From CAVZCC01 sp963773765 (lineage in GTDB: Bacteria; Actinomycetota; Acidimicrobiia; Acidimicrobiales; Microtrichaceae), in the NCBI GenBank assembly GCA_963773765.1, contig CAVZCC010000001.1:248001-312000 (forward strand): a stretch of DNA of 64,000 nucleotides, written 5' to 3'. This document shows positions 1-8,718 of the stretch, one piece after another. A program made the position numbers and the translations under genes. Each line of letters opens with the position of its first letter. Positions within the stretch are counted from its first letter, which is position 1. The notes beneath the pieces were generated by a model. It saw only the letters and a program-made list of their open reading frames with translations, searched no databases and was not told the DNA's origin.

Positions 1-705
1 CCAGCAGGCGGTGCATCTCGGCGGGGTCGTCGATGGTCCACACGTGGACCTGGCACCCGCCGGGCGTGCGCGGCAGCGACGAACGCCGGGCGTGACGATC
101 TCCACCTTGCGGTGCCGCACCGGCACCTGGAGGCAGGCTGGTACGGCGCGGCCGCACGGCGGCGGGTGGCGCCGCCGACCTTGGTCGCCGCCAGCAGGCG
201 CGGCGATCTCCCGGGGGCCCGCCGCGCGTGCACAGGTCGGGCCCGAGCAGCGGCCCGCAGCCGGCGCAGGCGGTCGTCGGAGAAGGCCCCGACGCAGACC
301 CGGTCGCAGCGCACCGTGGCGCCGCAGGGCGGCGACCAGGGCGACCACGGACGGGTCGGACTTGGGGTCGATGTTGAACCGGACCTCGGGGAAGGCCTCG
401 AGCAGCTCGTCGAGCGTCGGGATCGGGCTCGGTGCCGCCGATGCGGGCCTGCGCGCACCTCGCTCCAGCGGGAGCTCGCGCGAGGCACGCCGGTGCCGTC
501 GGTGACCCGGTCCAGGCGCGTCGTCGTGGAAGGCCACGAGCACGCCGTCGGCGGTGAGGTGCACGTCGGTCTCGAGGTAGCGGAAGCCGAGGTCGATCGC
601 GGCCCGGAACGCCGCGCACGGTGTTCTCCGGCGCGGCCTCGGTGCCGCCCCGGTGGGCGATCGCCAGCGGGCGCGGATGGTCCAGGTACGGGTGCGCGGC
701 ACCAC
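1..705 (-). CDS. Glycerophosphodiester phosphodiesterase family protein (partial, frameshifted)
   Basis: This is a GDPD-family TIM-barrel enzyme that would hydrolyse glycerophosphodiesters to an alcohol and glycerol-3-phosphate. Reading across frames on the minus strand gives the family signature LAIAHRGGTEAAPENTVRAF, followed by ETDVHLTADGVLVAFHDD (metal-binding Glu/Asp and catalytic His) and, later, IPTLDELLEAFPEV and FNIDPKSD. The C-terminus runs off the left edge of the window. The frame changes several times by single-base insertions, so no single ORF covers it. The start is my estimate, a GTG near 705. A second, intact GDPD homologue lies at 60337-61104. The family call is firm; the substrate is unknown. 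Confidence 0.8.
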   Translation of the reverse strand, partial: MVPRTRTWTIRARWRSPTGAAPRPRRRTPCAAFRAAIDLGFRYLETDVHLTADGVLVAFHDDAPGPGHRRHRRASRELPLERGARRPASAAPSPIPTLDELLEAFPEVRFNIDPKSDPSVVALVAALRRHGALRPGLRRGLLRRPPAPAAGRCSGPTCARAAGPREIAAPAGGDQGRRRHPPPCGRAVPACLQVPVRHRKVEIVTPGVRRCRARPAGARSTCGPSTTPPRCTACW

Positions 706-750
706 GGCGTCAGGGTACCGGTCGCGCCGGCCGATGGGAGAGTGGTGCCG

Positions 751-1995
751 GTGCACGACGAGCCCTCCCGGGACGCGCGCCGGGCGCCTCGACCGCCGGG
801 CCTCGGGCCCGGTCGCGTTCGGCATCGTCGCGGCGATCCTGCCGGTGTTCCTGCTGGGCTCGCTGTCGATCGAGATCCGCGGCCGAGCTCGGCTACGGCG
901 AGGCCACCGGCCGGGCTGGTCCTGGCCGCGTTCTTCGGCGCGAGCGCCGTCGTGTCGTCGCGGATCGGCGCGGGTGATCGACCGCGTCGGACCCCGGCGG
1001 GCGCTGACGGCCGCGCTCGCCGGGGTCGGTCGTGCTGCAGGCTGCTGATCGGCGGCGTCGGCGCGGCATCCGGCGGTGCTCGGCGCTGCTGGCCGCTGCG
1101 GCCGGCATCTGCAACGCCACCGCGCAGCTGTCGGCCAACGTGTTCATCGCCCGCGACCTGCCGCTGCAGCGCCAGGGCCTCGGGCTTCGCGGTGAAGCAG
1201 TCGGCCATGCCCGGCGCGTCGCTGCGTCGCCGGGCTGACGCTGCCGGCGATCGCCCTGACGCTCGGCTGGCGCTGGGTCTTCGTCGCTCGGCGCCGTGCT
1301 CGCCGGCGCCGCTGCGCTGGTGCGCTCGTCCGGCTCCGCCGGTCGCACGAGCCGCGCAGTCCGGTCGCGCGACGCCACGGCGCGGCCGGCACGCGAGGAC
1401 CCGCCGCCGCGCGGGTGCGCTGGGCTCGCTCGCCGTCGCCGCCGCGCTTCTCGACCGCTGCGGCGATCACCCTCGGCGGCTTCTTCGTCGAGTCCGCGAT
1501 CGACGCCGGGATCGCGCACGGGCGTCGCCGGGCCTGGCCTTCGCCGTCGGGCAGCCTGATCTCGATCGTGGTCCGGCTCGGCGGTCGGCGTCGCGGCCGA
1601 CCGCCGCCCGGGCAACCTGCTCGGCGTCGTCGCGGCGATGATCGCCCTGGGCGCGCTCACGTCGGTGTGGTTCACCTGGCGCAGCCCCGCGGTGCAGCTG
1701 ATCGGCGTGCCGCTCGCGTTCGGTGCGGGGTGGGCCTGGCCGGGGCTGTTCAACCTGTCGGTCGTGCGGGCCGCGCCCGCGGTTCCCGGGTCGCGCCACC
1801 GGCATCACCCAGACGGGCACCTACGTCGGCGGCGCGGCCGGGCCGATCGTCTTCGGCGCGGTCGCGGAGACGGCCGGCTACTCCGCCGCGTGGTGGCTCG
1901 CGGCGCGCTCGGCCTCGGGGCCGCGGCTGCGGTGCTGGTCGGTCGCGCGGTGCTCGACCGGCGCGGCGCTCCGACCGGATCCGGCGCCGCGCTAG
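751..1995 (+). CDS. MFS transporter, cyanate/nitrate-permease-like (frameshifted)
   Basis: This is a major facilitator superfamily membrane carrier, about 400 residues after frame correction. Hydrophobic segments appear in different frames, for example GPVAFGIVAAILPVFLLGSL, AGLVLAAFFGASAVVSSRIG followed by DRVGPRRAL (the MFS loop 2-3 motif), AAAGICNATAQLSANVFIAR, and near the end GITQTGTYVGGAAGPIVFGA. The order suits a 12-helix carrier resembling the CynX/NimT group, but the substrate cannot be inferred. The start codon is uncertain (GTG 751 or a nearby upstream codon). Its TAG stop at 1993-1995 overlaps the stop of the convergent acyl-CoA synthetase gene by two bases. Confidence 0.75.
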
Positions 1996-3589
1996 CTGGT
2001 CCGGTACCAGTCCTCCTGGGCGACCTGCGCGGTGTACTCGTCCTTGAGCAGCCGCTTGTAGAGCTTGCCGGTCGGGTGGCGGGGCAGCTCGTCGCGGAAG
2101 TCGATCGAGCGGGGGCACTTCACGTCGGCCAGGTGCTCCCGGCAGTAGGCGATGAGCTCGGCCGGCCAGCGCGTCGGCGGCCGCGCTCGTCGGCGGGCAT
2201 GCTCGACCGGCTGCACGACCGCCTTGACCTCCTCGCCGAAGTCCTCGTTGGGCACGCCGAACACGGCGACGTCGACCACCGCGGGATGCATGGTCAGGAC
2301 GTTCTCGGCCTCCTGGGGGTAGATGTTCACCCCGCCCGAGATGATCATGTACGCCTTGCGGTCGGACAGGTAGAGGAAGCCGTCCTCGTCGACGTGGCCG
2401 ATGTCGCCGAGCGTCGACCACCCCTCGCGCGTGGTAGGAGTCCTTCGTCTTGTCGGGGTCGTTGTGGTAGCTGAACTGCGCCTCGGACTCGAAGTAGACG
2501 GTGCCGGTCTCGCCCGACGGGGAGCTCCTCGCCGTCCTCGTCGACGATGTGCAGCACGCCCGACCAGCGGCTTGCCGACGGTGCCCTGGTGGGCCAGCCA
2601 GTCCTCGGAGTTCGCCCAGCAGAACCCGTTGCCCTCGGTGCCCGGCGTAGTACTCGTGGATGACCGGGCCCCACCAGTCGATCATCTGCTCCTTGACCGG
2701 GACCGGGCACGGCGCCGCCGCGTGCACCGCGACCTGCAGCGACGACACGTCGTAGCGGGCCCGGACCTCCTCGGGCAGCTTCAGCATCCGCACGAACATC
2801 GTCGGCACGAACTGGCCGAAGGTGACGCCGGTGCTCGCTCGATCAGGCGCAGCGTCTCCTCCGGGTCGAAGTGGTCCATCACGACGACCGTGCCGCCGGC
2901 CCGCTGGACCTGCAGGCAGAAGCGCAGCGGCGCGGCGTGGTACAGCGGCGCGGGGGACAGGTACACGGTGTCGGGGTTGGCGCCGAACAGGCCGGCGACC
3001 AGCAGGTACAGCGCGTCGGGCGTCCCGAGCGGCACGTCGCCGCAGCGGCACCTTGACGCCCTTGGGCCGTCCGGTCGTGCCCGAGGAGTAGAGCATGTCC
3101 ATGCCCTCCTCGGCGCCGGTCGAGGTCGTCGGCGGGCTGGGCTGGCGACCGCGTCGAGGAAGGCGCCGTGGCCGTCGAGCTCGCCGTCGAGCAGGAACCG
3201 GTGCTCGACCGCCGGGCGTCGTGGCCACGATCGGCCGGCGCAGCGTCGGCCTTGTAGGCGCTCGAGGTGATGAACACCCGCGCGCCGCAGTCGTCGACGA
3301 TGTAGCGCGATCTCCTCGGTGGTGAGCCGGGACGAGATGGCCGTGTAGTACAGGCCCGGCGTAGTGGGCGCCCCAGGCGAGCGACAGGAACCACGGGTGG
3401 TTCTCCAGGCAGAAGGCGACGTGGTCGCCGGGCCGCAGGCCCAGGCGAGCGGAACAGGTGGGCGATGCGGTTGGCCCGCTCGTGCAGCTCCCGGTAGGTG
3501 ACGACCTCGCCGGTCGCCGCCATCACGTAGGCGGGGTGGTCGCCGCGCTCGGCCACGTAGGCGCCGGGGTAGAAGAGCTGCTCGGTCAC
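1992..3589 (-). CDS. AMP-forming acyl-CoA synthetase, FadD-like (frameshifted)
   Basis: This ANL-superfamily enzyme activates a carboxylic or fatty acid to acyl-AMP and then acyl-CoA. Visible motifs are the P-loop MLYSSGTTGRPKG, the hinge region with IISGGVNIYPQEAENVL, and the C-terminal lysine motif PRHPTGKLYKRLLKDEY ending in DWYRTS. The GTG start gives an N-terminus TEQLFYPGAYVAERGDHPAY and is preceded by a purine-rich GGGGGAA site. About 530 codons, the usual family length. The frame changes many times by one base. A probable -10 (TACCGT, minus strand, 3626-3631) and a 20-bp palindrome at 3647-3666 lie upstream. An identical-armed palindrome precedes the acyl-CoA dehydrogenase at 5987, so the two genes are probably co-regulated for acyl-CoA catabolism. 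Confidence 0.88.
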
Positions 3590-3625
3590 GATTCCCCCTG
3601 GGCCTACCGGACGGTGGTCGCCCGC

Positions 3626-3631
3626 ACGGTA
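3626..3631 (-). promoter_or_regulatory. -10 box of acyl-CoA synthetase gene
   Basis: TACCGT on the minus strand fits TANNNT. It lies about 36 nt upstream of the GTG at 3589 and is followed by a GGGGGA ribosome site, so this transcript would carry a leader, unlike most genes here. The palindrome at 3647-3666 occupies its -35 region. Confidence 0.45.
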
Positions 3632-3646
3632 GTCGCTGGACCCGCG

Positions 3647-3666
3647 ACTTGACCGGGCGGTCAAGT
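3647..3666. promoter_or_regulatory. TetR-type palindromic operator (copy 1)
   Basis: ACTTGACCGGGCGGTCAAGT has perfect 9-bp arms around a 2-bp centre. It sits between the divergent acyl-CoA synthetase and SirB1 genes, over the -35 region of both presumed promoters. The same arms recur at 5946-5965 before an acyl-CoA dehydrogenase. This shape is typical of TetR-family operators; no TetR gene lies in the window, so the regulator is unknown. Confidence 0.75.
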
Positions 3667-3675
3667 CGGCGTGGC

Positions 3676-3681
3676 GTAGCG
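3676..3681 (+). promoter_or_regulatory. -10 box, leaderless promoter of SirB1-family gene
   Basis: TAGCGT lies 9 nt before the GTG at 3691, the spacing expected if transcription begins at or next to the start codon. Confidence 0.5.
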
Positions 3682-3690
3682 TTCGCCGTC

Positions 3691-4493
3691 GTGGACCCGT
3701 CGGCCGCGTTCGCCGGCGCTGATGGCGACGCCGCGACCCACCCCTGGACCTGGCCCTGGCCCTGATCGCGGCCGCGGGCCGACCGCAGGTGGACCCCGAC
3801 GACGCTGGTCGCTGGCCGCTCGACGAGCTGGCCGCCGTCGTGTCCGGGCGGCGACGCCGGCGGGCATCTGCGCGCGCCCTGTTCGGGCCGGGCAGTCGGG
3901 TTCCGCGGCAACCGGGCCGACTACTACGACCCGCGCAACAGCGCTGCTCGACCAGGTCCTGGACCGGCGCACGCGGCATCCCGATCACGCTGTCGGTGCT
4001 GGCGATGGAGGTGGCGCCGCCGCGTCGCGGCGCCGCTGGAGGGCATCGGCATGCCCGGCCACTTCCTGGTGCGGGAGGCCGCACGACGCGGTCGTCCTTC
4101 TACGACCCGTTCGACGGGGGCCGGCCGCTGGACCCGGACGGGTGCCGGCGGGCTCTTCCACGCGCCTGCACGGCGCCGACCACCCCGTTCGACGACCGCC
4201 TACCTGGAGCCGACGTCACCGGTCGATGATCGTGGTCCGGGTGCTCAACAACCTGCGGGCCGCCCACCTGCGGCGCGGGCGACCGGGCGGGGCTGGCCGC
4301 GGGTCGCTGCGACTCCAGGCCGTGCTGCCCGGGGCGGGTCCGGCCGAGCGCCGCCAGCTGGCCGGGGTGCTGGCGGCCGACGGCCGCTTCGTCGAGGCCG
4401 CCGAGCTCTACGACGGCCTGGTCCACGACCGACCCGGGCCGGGCCGACGACCACCGGGCCGCCGCGGCCCGGCTCCGGGCCAACCTGAACTAG
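3691..4493 (+). CDS. SirB1/transglutaminase-like family protein (frameshifted)
   Basis: This soluble protein of about 265 residues combines a SirB1-type transglutaminase-like domain with a short helical C-terminal repeat. Frame-corrected landmarks are RADYYDPRNSALDQVLDRR, GIPITLSVLAMEVGRRVG and GIGMPGHFLVREA (the conserved core of the family), then LNNLRAAHLRRGDRAGLA and an alanine-rich TPR-like tail ending in RLRANLN. The GTG start is supported by the TAGCGT box 9 nt upstream. The biochemical role of this family is not established. It is divergent from the acyl-CoA synthetase and shares its palindromic operator region. Confidence 0.78.
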
Positions 4494-4500
4494 GGGCCCG

Positions 4501-4506
4501 TATCCT
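4501..4506 (+). promoter_or_regulatory. -10 box, leaderless promoter of flavin reductase gene
   Basis: TATCCT is 6 nt before the ATG at 4513 and has no room for a ribosome-binding site, consistent with a leaderless transcript. Confidence 0.5.
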
Positions 4507-4512
4507 GCGCCC

Positions 4513-5100
4513 ATGATCGACCGGGACATCAAGCGTTCGCTGGGCCAGATGATGAACGGCGTGCAGGTGGTGGGCTCGGCGCACGACGGGGTGGTGCGGG
4601 CGTACTGCTCGCACTGGGTCTGCCAGGTGAGCTTCGCGGAGCCGATCGTGATGGCCTCGGTGTCGCCCCGCCACGACACCTACCCGCTCATGCGGGCGTC
4701 GGGCCGGTTCGCGGTGTCGATCCTGGCCGGGGACCAGGTGGCGGCGGGCCAGTACTTCTCGTACCCGGGCCGCAGGTTCCACCACCTGGCCGACGAGTTC
4801 CTGGAGCTGAACGAGGACGGTCTGCCGGTGGTCCGCGACGCCGTCTCCTGGCTGCAGTGCGAGACCCTCGAGGTGAAGGAGTCCTTCGCCGACGGGAATC
4901 CGATCGACCACCACCTGTTCTTCGCCCGCGTGACCAGGGTGGGCGAGGGCCGGCTGAAGGAACCGCCGCTGCTGTACTCGTCGCGGTTGGGTTGGCGCGT
5001 CACCGGCGACAAGGCCCGGGAACCGGGACGGTCGATCCGTGACGAGCTGCTGGAGCGCCTCGCCGCCTCAGGCCTGGACGCCGGGCCGGATGACGCCTGA
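4513..5100 (+). CDS. Flavin reductase-domain protein (FMN-binding split barrel)
   Basis: This intact 195-residue protein matches the flavin-reductase-like split-barrel family, which binds FMN and often supplies reduced flavin to a monooxygenase. The N-terminal half has the expected pattern MNGVQVVGSAHDGVVRAYCS, then SFAEPIVMASVSPRHDTYPL and GRFAVSILAGDQ (flavin phosphate-binding region). It spans most of the family's single domain and carries a polar C-terminal tail. The ATG lies 6 nt after a TATCCT box. Its 3' end overlaps the convergent HTH gene by 33 bp. The partner enzyme and physiological substrate cannot be told from the context. Confidence 0.85.
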   Translation: MIDRDIKRSLGQMMNGVQVVGSAHDGVVRAYCSHWVCQVSFAEPIVMASVSPRHDTYPLMRASGRFAVSILAGDQVAAGQYFSYPGRRFHHLADEFLELNEDGLPVVRDAVSWLQCETLEVKESFADGNPIDHHLFFARVTRVGEGRLKEPPLLYSSRLGWRVTGDKAREPGRSIRDELLERLAASGLDAGPDDA

Positions 5101-5397
5101 GTCCTGGCCGGTGAGCCGGAGCACGTCCGGGAGCAGGCCGACCGGCACCGAGACGTTCACCCACCCGGGCCGGTGGTCGGGGGGAAAGGGCAGGTCCTGG
5201 GTGTGGTCGGCCAGGAGCTCGATCCCGCCCGCCGCGCCCCGCACGGTGTAGATGGGGATGCCGGCCCCGCTCAGGGCCTCCACGTCGCGCAGCACGGTGC
5301 GGGTGGACACCTCCAGCTCGGTGGCGAGTGCGTCCGCCGTCATCCGGCCCCTGGACTGCAGGAGCCGCACCAGGTTCACGAGGCGTCCGGCCCTCAC
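5068..5397 (-). CDS. Short HTH_11 (YafY/DeoR-type) transcriptional regulator lacking a full WYL domain
   Basis: This is a winged helix-turn-helix regulator of about 109 residues. The N-terminal RLVNLVRLLQSRGRMTADAL and ATELEVSTRTVLRDVEALSG are the HTH_11 fold used by YafY/WYL regulators, followed by AGIPIYTVRGAAGGIELL. After that only a short tail is present, so the effector-binding WYL/C-terminal region is missing. I chose GTG 5397 because TACCGT lies exactly 7 nt upstream. A 21-bp imperfect dyad (5417-5437) sits just upstream of that box and may be its autoregulatory operator. Regulatory targets are unknown. Confidence 0.75.
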   Translation of the reverse strand: MRAGRLVNLVRLLQSRGRMTADALATELEVSTRTVLRDVEALSGAGIPIYTVRGAAGGIELLADHTQDLPFPPDHRPGWVNVSVPVGLLPDVLRLTGQDSGVIRPGVQA

Positions 5398-5404
5398 GTC
5401 CGGG

Positions 5405-5410
5405 ACGGTA
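5405..5410 (-). promoter_or_regulatory. -10 box, leaderless promoter of short HTH regulator
   Basis: TACCGT (minus strand) is 7 nt upstream of GTG 5397. It decides the start in favour of this GTG over the longer reading. Confidence 0.5.
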
Positions 5411-5416
5411 CCGCAA

Positions 5417-5437
5417 ACACGACACAAGATGTCATGT
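5417..5437. promoter_or_regulatory. Imperfect dyad, possible operator of the short HTH regulator
   Basis: The arms ACACGACA and TGTCATGT (7 of 8 positions complementary) flank CAAGA. The site lies immediately upstream of the regulator's -10 box, where a repressor would block RNA polymerase, and also upstream of the divergent gene at 5496. Confidence 0.4.
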
Positions 5438-5495
5438 ATGGCCTGTCAGGATCCCACGGTGCCGCCCGACCGGTCGGCAGGGAGTGAGGGGCACC

Positions 5496-5911
5496 GTGGG
5501 CACTGACGTGACGGGGAACGGCACCGGGGAGGATCCGTGGGTCCTCACCACCCCGCCGGGGAAGTCGACCTTCGAGGCGTGGCGGGACGAGGAGGCCGAC
5601 GAGCCGGCCCTGGTGGTCCAGGTCGGGTCGACGCAGCTGCGGTACCAGCTCCGCTGCATCGAGGACCTGCACCGGATGCTGGTCGACGCGGGGACTGGGT
5701 CCCGTTGGGAAACGCCGACGAGCAGAAGCCGGCGGCGGAGGGCACGGTGGAGGCGTGGGGCCGCTCGCCGGACAACCCGGTCGGCGGCTGGTACGGCATG
5801 AAGAAGGGCCTGCGGGGCCGGTTCGGCAACTACGTGCCGCCCGTGCTGGAGGCCCTGGGGCTGGCGGAGGTGGAGCACAACGCCCGCAACAACCGGATGC
5901 GGGCGGTCTGA
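5496..5911 (+). CDS. Conserved actinobacterial hypothetical protein (one frameshift)
   Basis: After one correction this encodes about 139 residues. The sequence runs DPWVLTTPPGKSTFEAWRDE, then ALVVQVGSTQLRYQLRCIED, GDWVPLGNADEQKPAAEGTV and EAWGRSPDNPVGGWYGMKKG, ending FGNYVPPVLEALGLAEVEHN plus a short basic tail. I recall similar small proteins across Actinobacteria but do not assign a function. The frame breaks in a G run near 5690, where GCGGGGACTGG should contain one more G to read AGDW, so a homopolymer contraction is likely. The GTG start follows a GGGAGTGAGGGG purine stretch. Confidence 0.7.
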
Positions 5912-5945
5912 GCGCCGGCGAGGACGGCCCACGGTCGGCGCGCTA

Positions 5946-5965
5946 ACTTGACCGCACGGTCAAGT
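5946..5965. promoter_or_regulatory. TetR-type palindromic operator (copy 2)
   Basis: ACTTGACCGCACGGTCAAGT has the same 9-bp arms as the site at 3647-3666 and differs only in the 2-bp centre. It ends 21 nt before the acyl-CoA dehydrogenase ATG and overlaps a possible -10 (TAACTT, 5944-5949), so a bound protein should repress. Confidence 0.75.
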
Positions 5966-5986
5966 CGCACCACCAGGGGGTCAGCG

Positions 5987-7203
5987 ATGTCGCTCACCGA
6001 GGACGCCGCGGGCGTGGACGCCGACGAGCAGCGGGTCGCCGCCCTCGTCGACGAGCTGCTGGCCGAGCACGACCCCAGGTCCGACACGCCGGAGCAGGCA
6101 GTTCCTCGAGGCCCAGTACGACAAGGGCCTGGCCTGGGTGCACTTCCCGGAGGGCCAGGGCGGTCTCGGCGTCAGCCCCAAGCTGCAGAAGACCGTGATC
6201 GAGCGGTCGGCCGCTGCCGGTGGCCCGATCGGCGGCACGAAGAACCCGATCGGCTACGGCATGTGCGCCCCCGCGGTGCGTGACGCACGGCACCGACGAG
6301 CAGAAGGAGCTGCTGCGGCCGCTGTTCTCCAACGAGCACATCTGGTGCCAGCTGTTCTCCGAGCCCGGCGCCGGCTCCGACGTCGCCTCGCTCGCGATGA
6401 AGGCCGAGCGGGACGGCGACGAGTGGATCGTCAACGGCCAGAAGGTGTGGACGACCCTCGCCCACATCTCCTCGCTACGGCCTGGTGATCGCCCGGACCG
6501 ACCCCGACGCTGCCCAAGCACCGTGGCATCACGGCGTTCATCGTGGACATGCACGCGCCCGGCGTCGAGGTCCGGCCGCTGCGCCAGATGACCGGCGAGG
6601 CCGAGTTCAACGAGGTGTACTTCACCGACGTGCGCATCCCCGACTCGATGCGCGTCGACGAGGTCGGCCGCGGCTGGGCGCGTGTCGATCACCACGCTCA
6701 TGAACGAGCGGGTGTCGATCGGCGGCGGCACCCCGCCCGAAGGGCTCCGGGCCCATCGGCCAGCTCGTCGACACCTGGCACAAGCACGGCCGCGGACGAC
6801 GACGGTCCAGCGCGACGAGGTCACCCAGCTGTGGGTCCAGGCCGAGGTCAACCGCCTGACCAACATCCGCGCCTCGCAGCTAACCGCACGATGGGCACGC
6901 CCGGCCCCGAGGGCTCGGTGGCCAAGCTGGCCATGGCCGAGCTCAACAAGGCGATCTACAGCCTGGCGCTGGACCTGATGGGTCCCGAGGGCATGCTCTA
7001 CGACTCCTACGAGCTGCGTCCGGCCCCGCCACGCGCTGTTCACCGACGACATGCACAAGAACTTCCTGCGGGCCCGCGCCAACTCGATCGAGGGCGGCAC
7101 CTCCGAGGTGCTGCGCAACATCCTCGGCGAACGCGTGCTCGGCCTCCCCGGCGACGTCCGCGTCGACAAGGGGCTGCCGTGGAAGGACGTCCCCCGCAGC
7201 TAG
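5987..7203 (+). CDS. Acyl-CoA dehydrogenase, FadE-like (frameshifted)
   Basis: This FAD-dependent acyl-CoA dehydrogenase introduces the alpha-beta double bond in beta-oxidation or a related acyl-CoA pathway. Frame-corrected motifs include FLEAQYDKGLAWVHFPEG, the flavin/substrate motif WCQLFSEPGAGSDVASLA, DEWIVNGQKVWTTLAH, and the C-terminal RARANSIEGGTSEVLRNILG. About 400 codons, normal for the family. ATG 5987 is preceded by an AGGGGG site. The reading frame is broken many times by +1 insertions. Copy 2 of the palindromic operator lies directly upstream, tying it to the acyl-CoA synthetase at 1992-3589. The preferred acyl chain cannot be deduced. Confidence 0.88.
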
Positions 7204-7249
7204 TCGCTCCACGCCGGCCACGTGGCGCCGGGTGGTGGACCGGCGGGCG

Positions 7250-7255
7250 TAGCCT
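7250..7255 (+). promoter_or_regulatory. -10 box, leaderless promoter of pyruvate kinase gene
   Basis: TAGCCT is 7 nt before ATG 7263. Confidence 0.5.
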
Positions 7256-7262
7256 GTGGAGC

Positions 7263-8718
7263 ATGCCCCGTCGCACCAAGATCGTCGCCACCATCGGGCC
7301 CGCGTCGGACTCCGCGCCCGTGCTGCGCAAGATGATGGAGGCCGGCATGGACGTGGCCCGCATCGGCCTGGCCCACGGCAGCGCTCGACGACGCGCTCGC
7401 CACGCTACCACATCGTCCGCGGCGTGGCCGACGAACGTGGGCCGCTCGGTCGGGATCATGGTCGACCTGCCCGGCCCGAAGGTCCGCCTGGGCGCCTTCG
7501 GCGACGCGATCGCCGACCTGCTCGACCGGGCACCGCGTCACGCTGGTCCCCGGCCTGGAGCCGTCCGACGCGACCGTCGCTCGGCGTCGACTACGCCGAC
7601 CTGCTGCGTCGACATCCACGCCGGGCGACTGCCTGGCGGTCGGCGACGGCAGCGTCGATCCTGCTGGTCGAGTCGGTCGACGGCGACACCGCCAAGGCCG
7701 TGGTCTCCCACGGCGGCTCGGTGCAGGGCCGGCCCGGGCTGCACATCCCGTCGGACCGGCTCGGGCATCGCCTCGCCGACCCCCGAGGACCTGGTGCATG
7801 CTCGACGCCTTCGTCGAGGACGGGCGTGGACATGGTGGCGCTGTCGCTTCGTGCGGTCGGCCCACGACATCCGCCGCGTCGGCACCGAGCCCCACCCCAC
7901 GCGGCCCGTTGCTCGTGGCCAAGATCGAGACCCGCGCCGCGGTGGAGAACCTGACCGGGATCATCGAGGCGTCGGGGGCGATCATGGTCGCCCGTGGCGA
8001 CCTGGGCTCGGAGCTCGGCATCGAGGAGCTGCCCCACGTGCAGAAGCGGATCATCCGCGACTGCATCGCGCTGCGGCAAGCCGGTCATCACCGCCACGCA
8101 GATGTTCGAGTCGATGGTCACCTCGCCCGACGCCCACCCGTGCCGAGGTGTCCGACGTGGCCAACGCGGTGTTCGACGGCACCTCCGCCGTCATGCTGTC
8201 GGCCGAGACGCGCGATCGGCGCACGACCCGGTCAACACCGTCGCCACCATGGCCCGGGTCGCCGACCGGGCCGACCAGGAGTTCGACTACGACGCCTGGG
8301 CCCGTCGCATCCGACTGCTGCGCAGGTCCGGGCGATCGGCACCGGCGAGGCCACGCCTGACCGACGCGATGACCGCGCGCGGCCTGGCGTGCGGCGACCG
8401 AGATGGGCGTCTCCGCCATCATCTGCATCCGCGAGTCCGGCTTCACGGTGCGCTCCATCGCCCGGTTCCGTCCCGCAGATGCCGATCATCGCGTTCAGCC
8501 CGCAGGAGCGCACCGTCCGCCAGCTGTCGCTCAGCTGGGGCACCACGCCGCTGCTCGCCCCGCACCGCGTCGACGACCTGTCGATGATGGACGAGCTGGT
8601 GTCGATCGCCCGCGACGCGGGGCTAGTGCGCAGCCGGCGAGATGGTCGCGGTGCTGGCCGGTGCCGGGGGCAAGGGCTCCACGCCACCGACGTGCTGCGC
8701 CTGATGCGCGTCCCGTGA
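7263..8718 (+). CDS. pyk: Pyruvate kinase (frameshifted)
   Basis: This enzyme transfers phosphate from phosphoenolpyruvate to ADP in the last step of glycolysis. Landmarks are RRTKIVATIGPASDSAPVLR at the N-terminus, MVDLPGPKVRLG, the active-site stretch LLVAKIETRAAVENL with the catalytic Lys-Glu, IMVARGDLGSELGIEELP (Mg-binding), and KPVITATQMFESMV. The C-terminal regulatory domain is present, ending DVLRLMRVP. The corrected length near 475 residues is normal. At least 15 single-base insertions break the frame, nearly all exactly between codons (for example 7383, 7405, 7579, 7610, 7626). The stop overlaps the next GTG as GTGA. Confidence 0.92.

Noticed and set aside
7263..8718. Programmed +1 frameshifting or quadruplet decoding as the cause of the insertions
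   Set aside because: The four-base units are different nearly every time and no shared slippery sequence or structure is seen; clean genes from 45.3 kb onward show none. An assembly-consensus cause explains the block distribution better.
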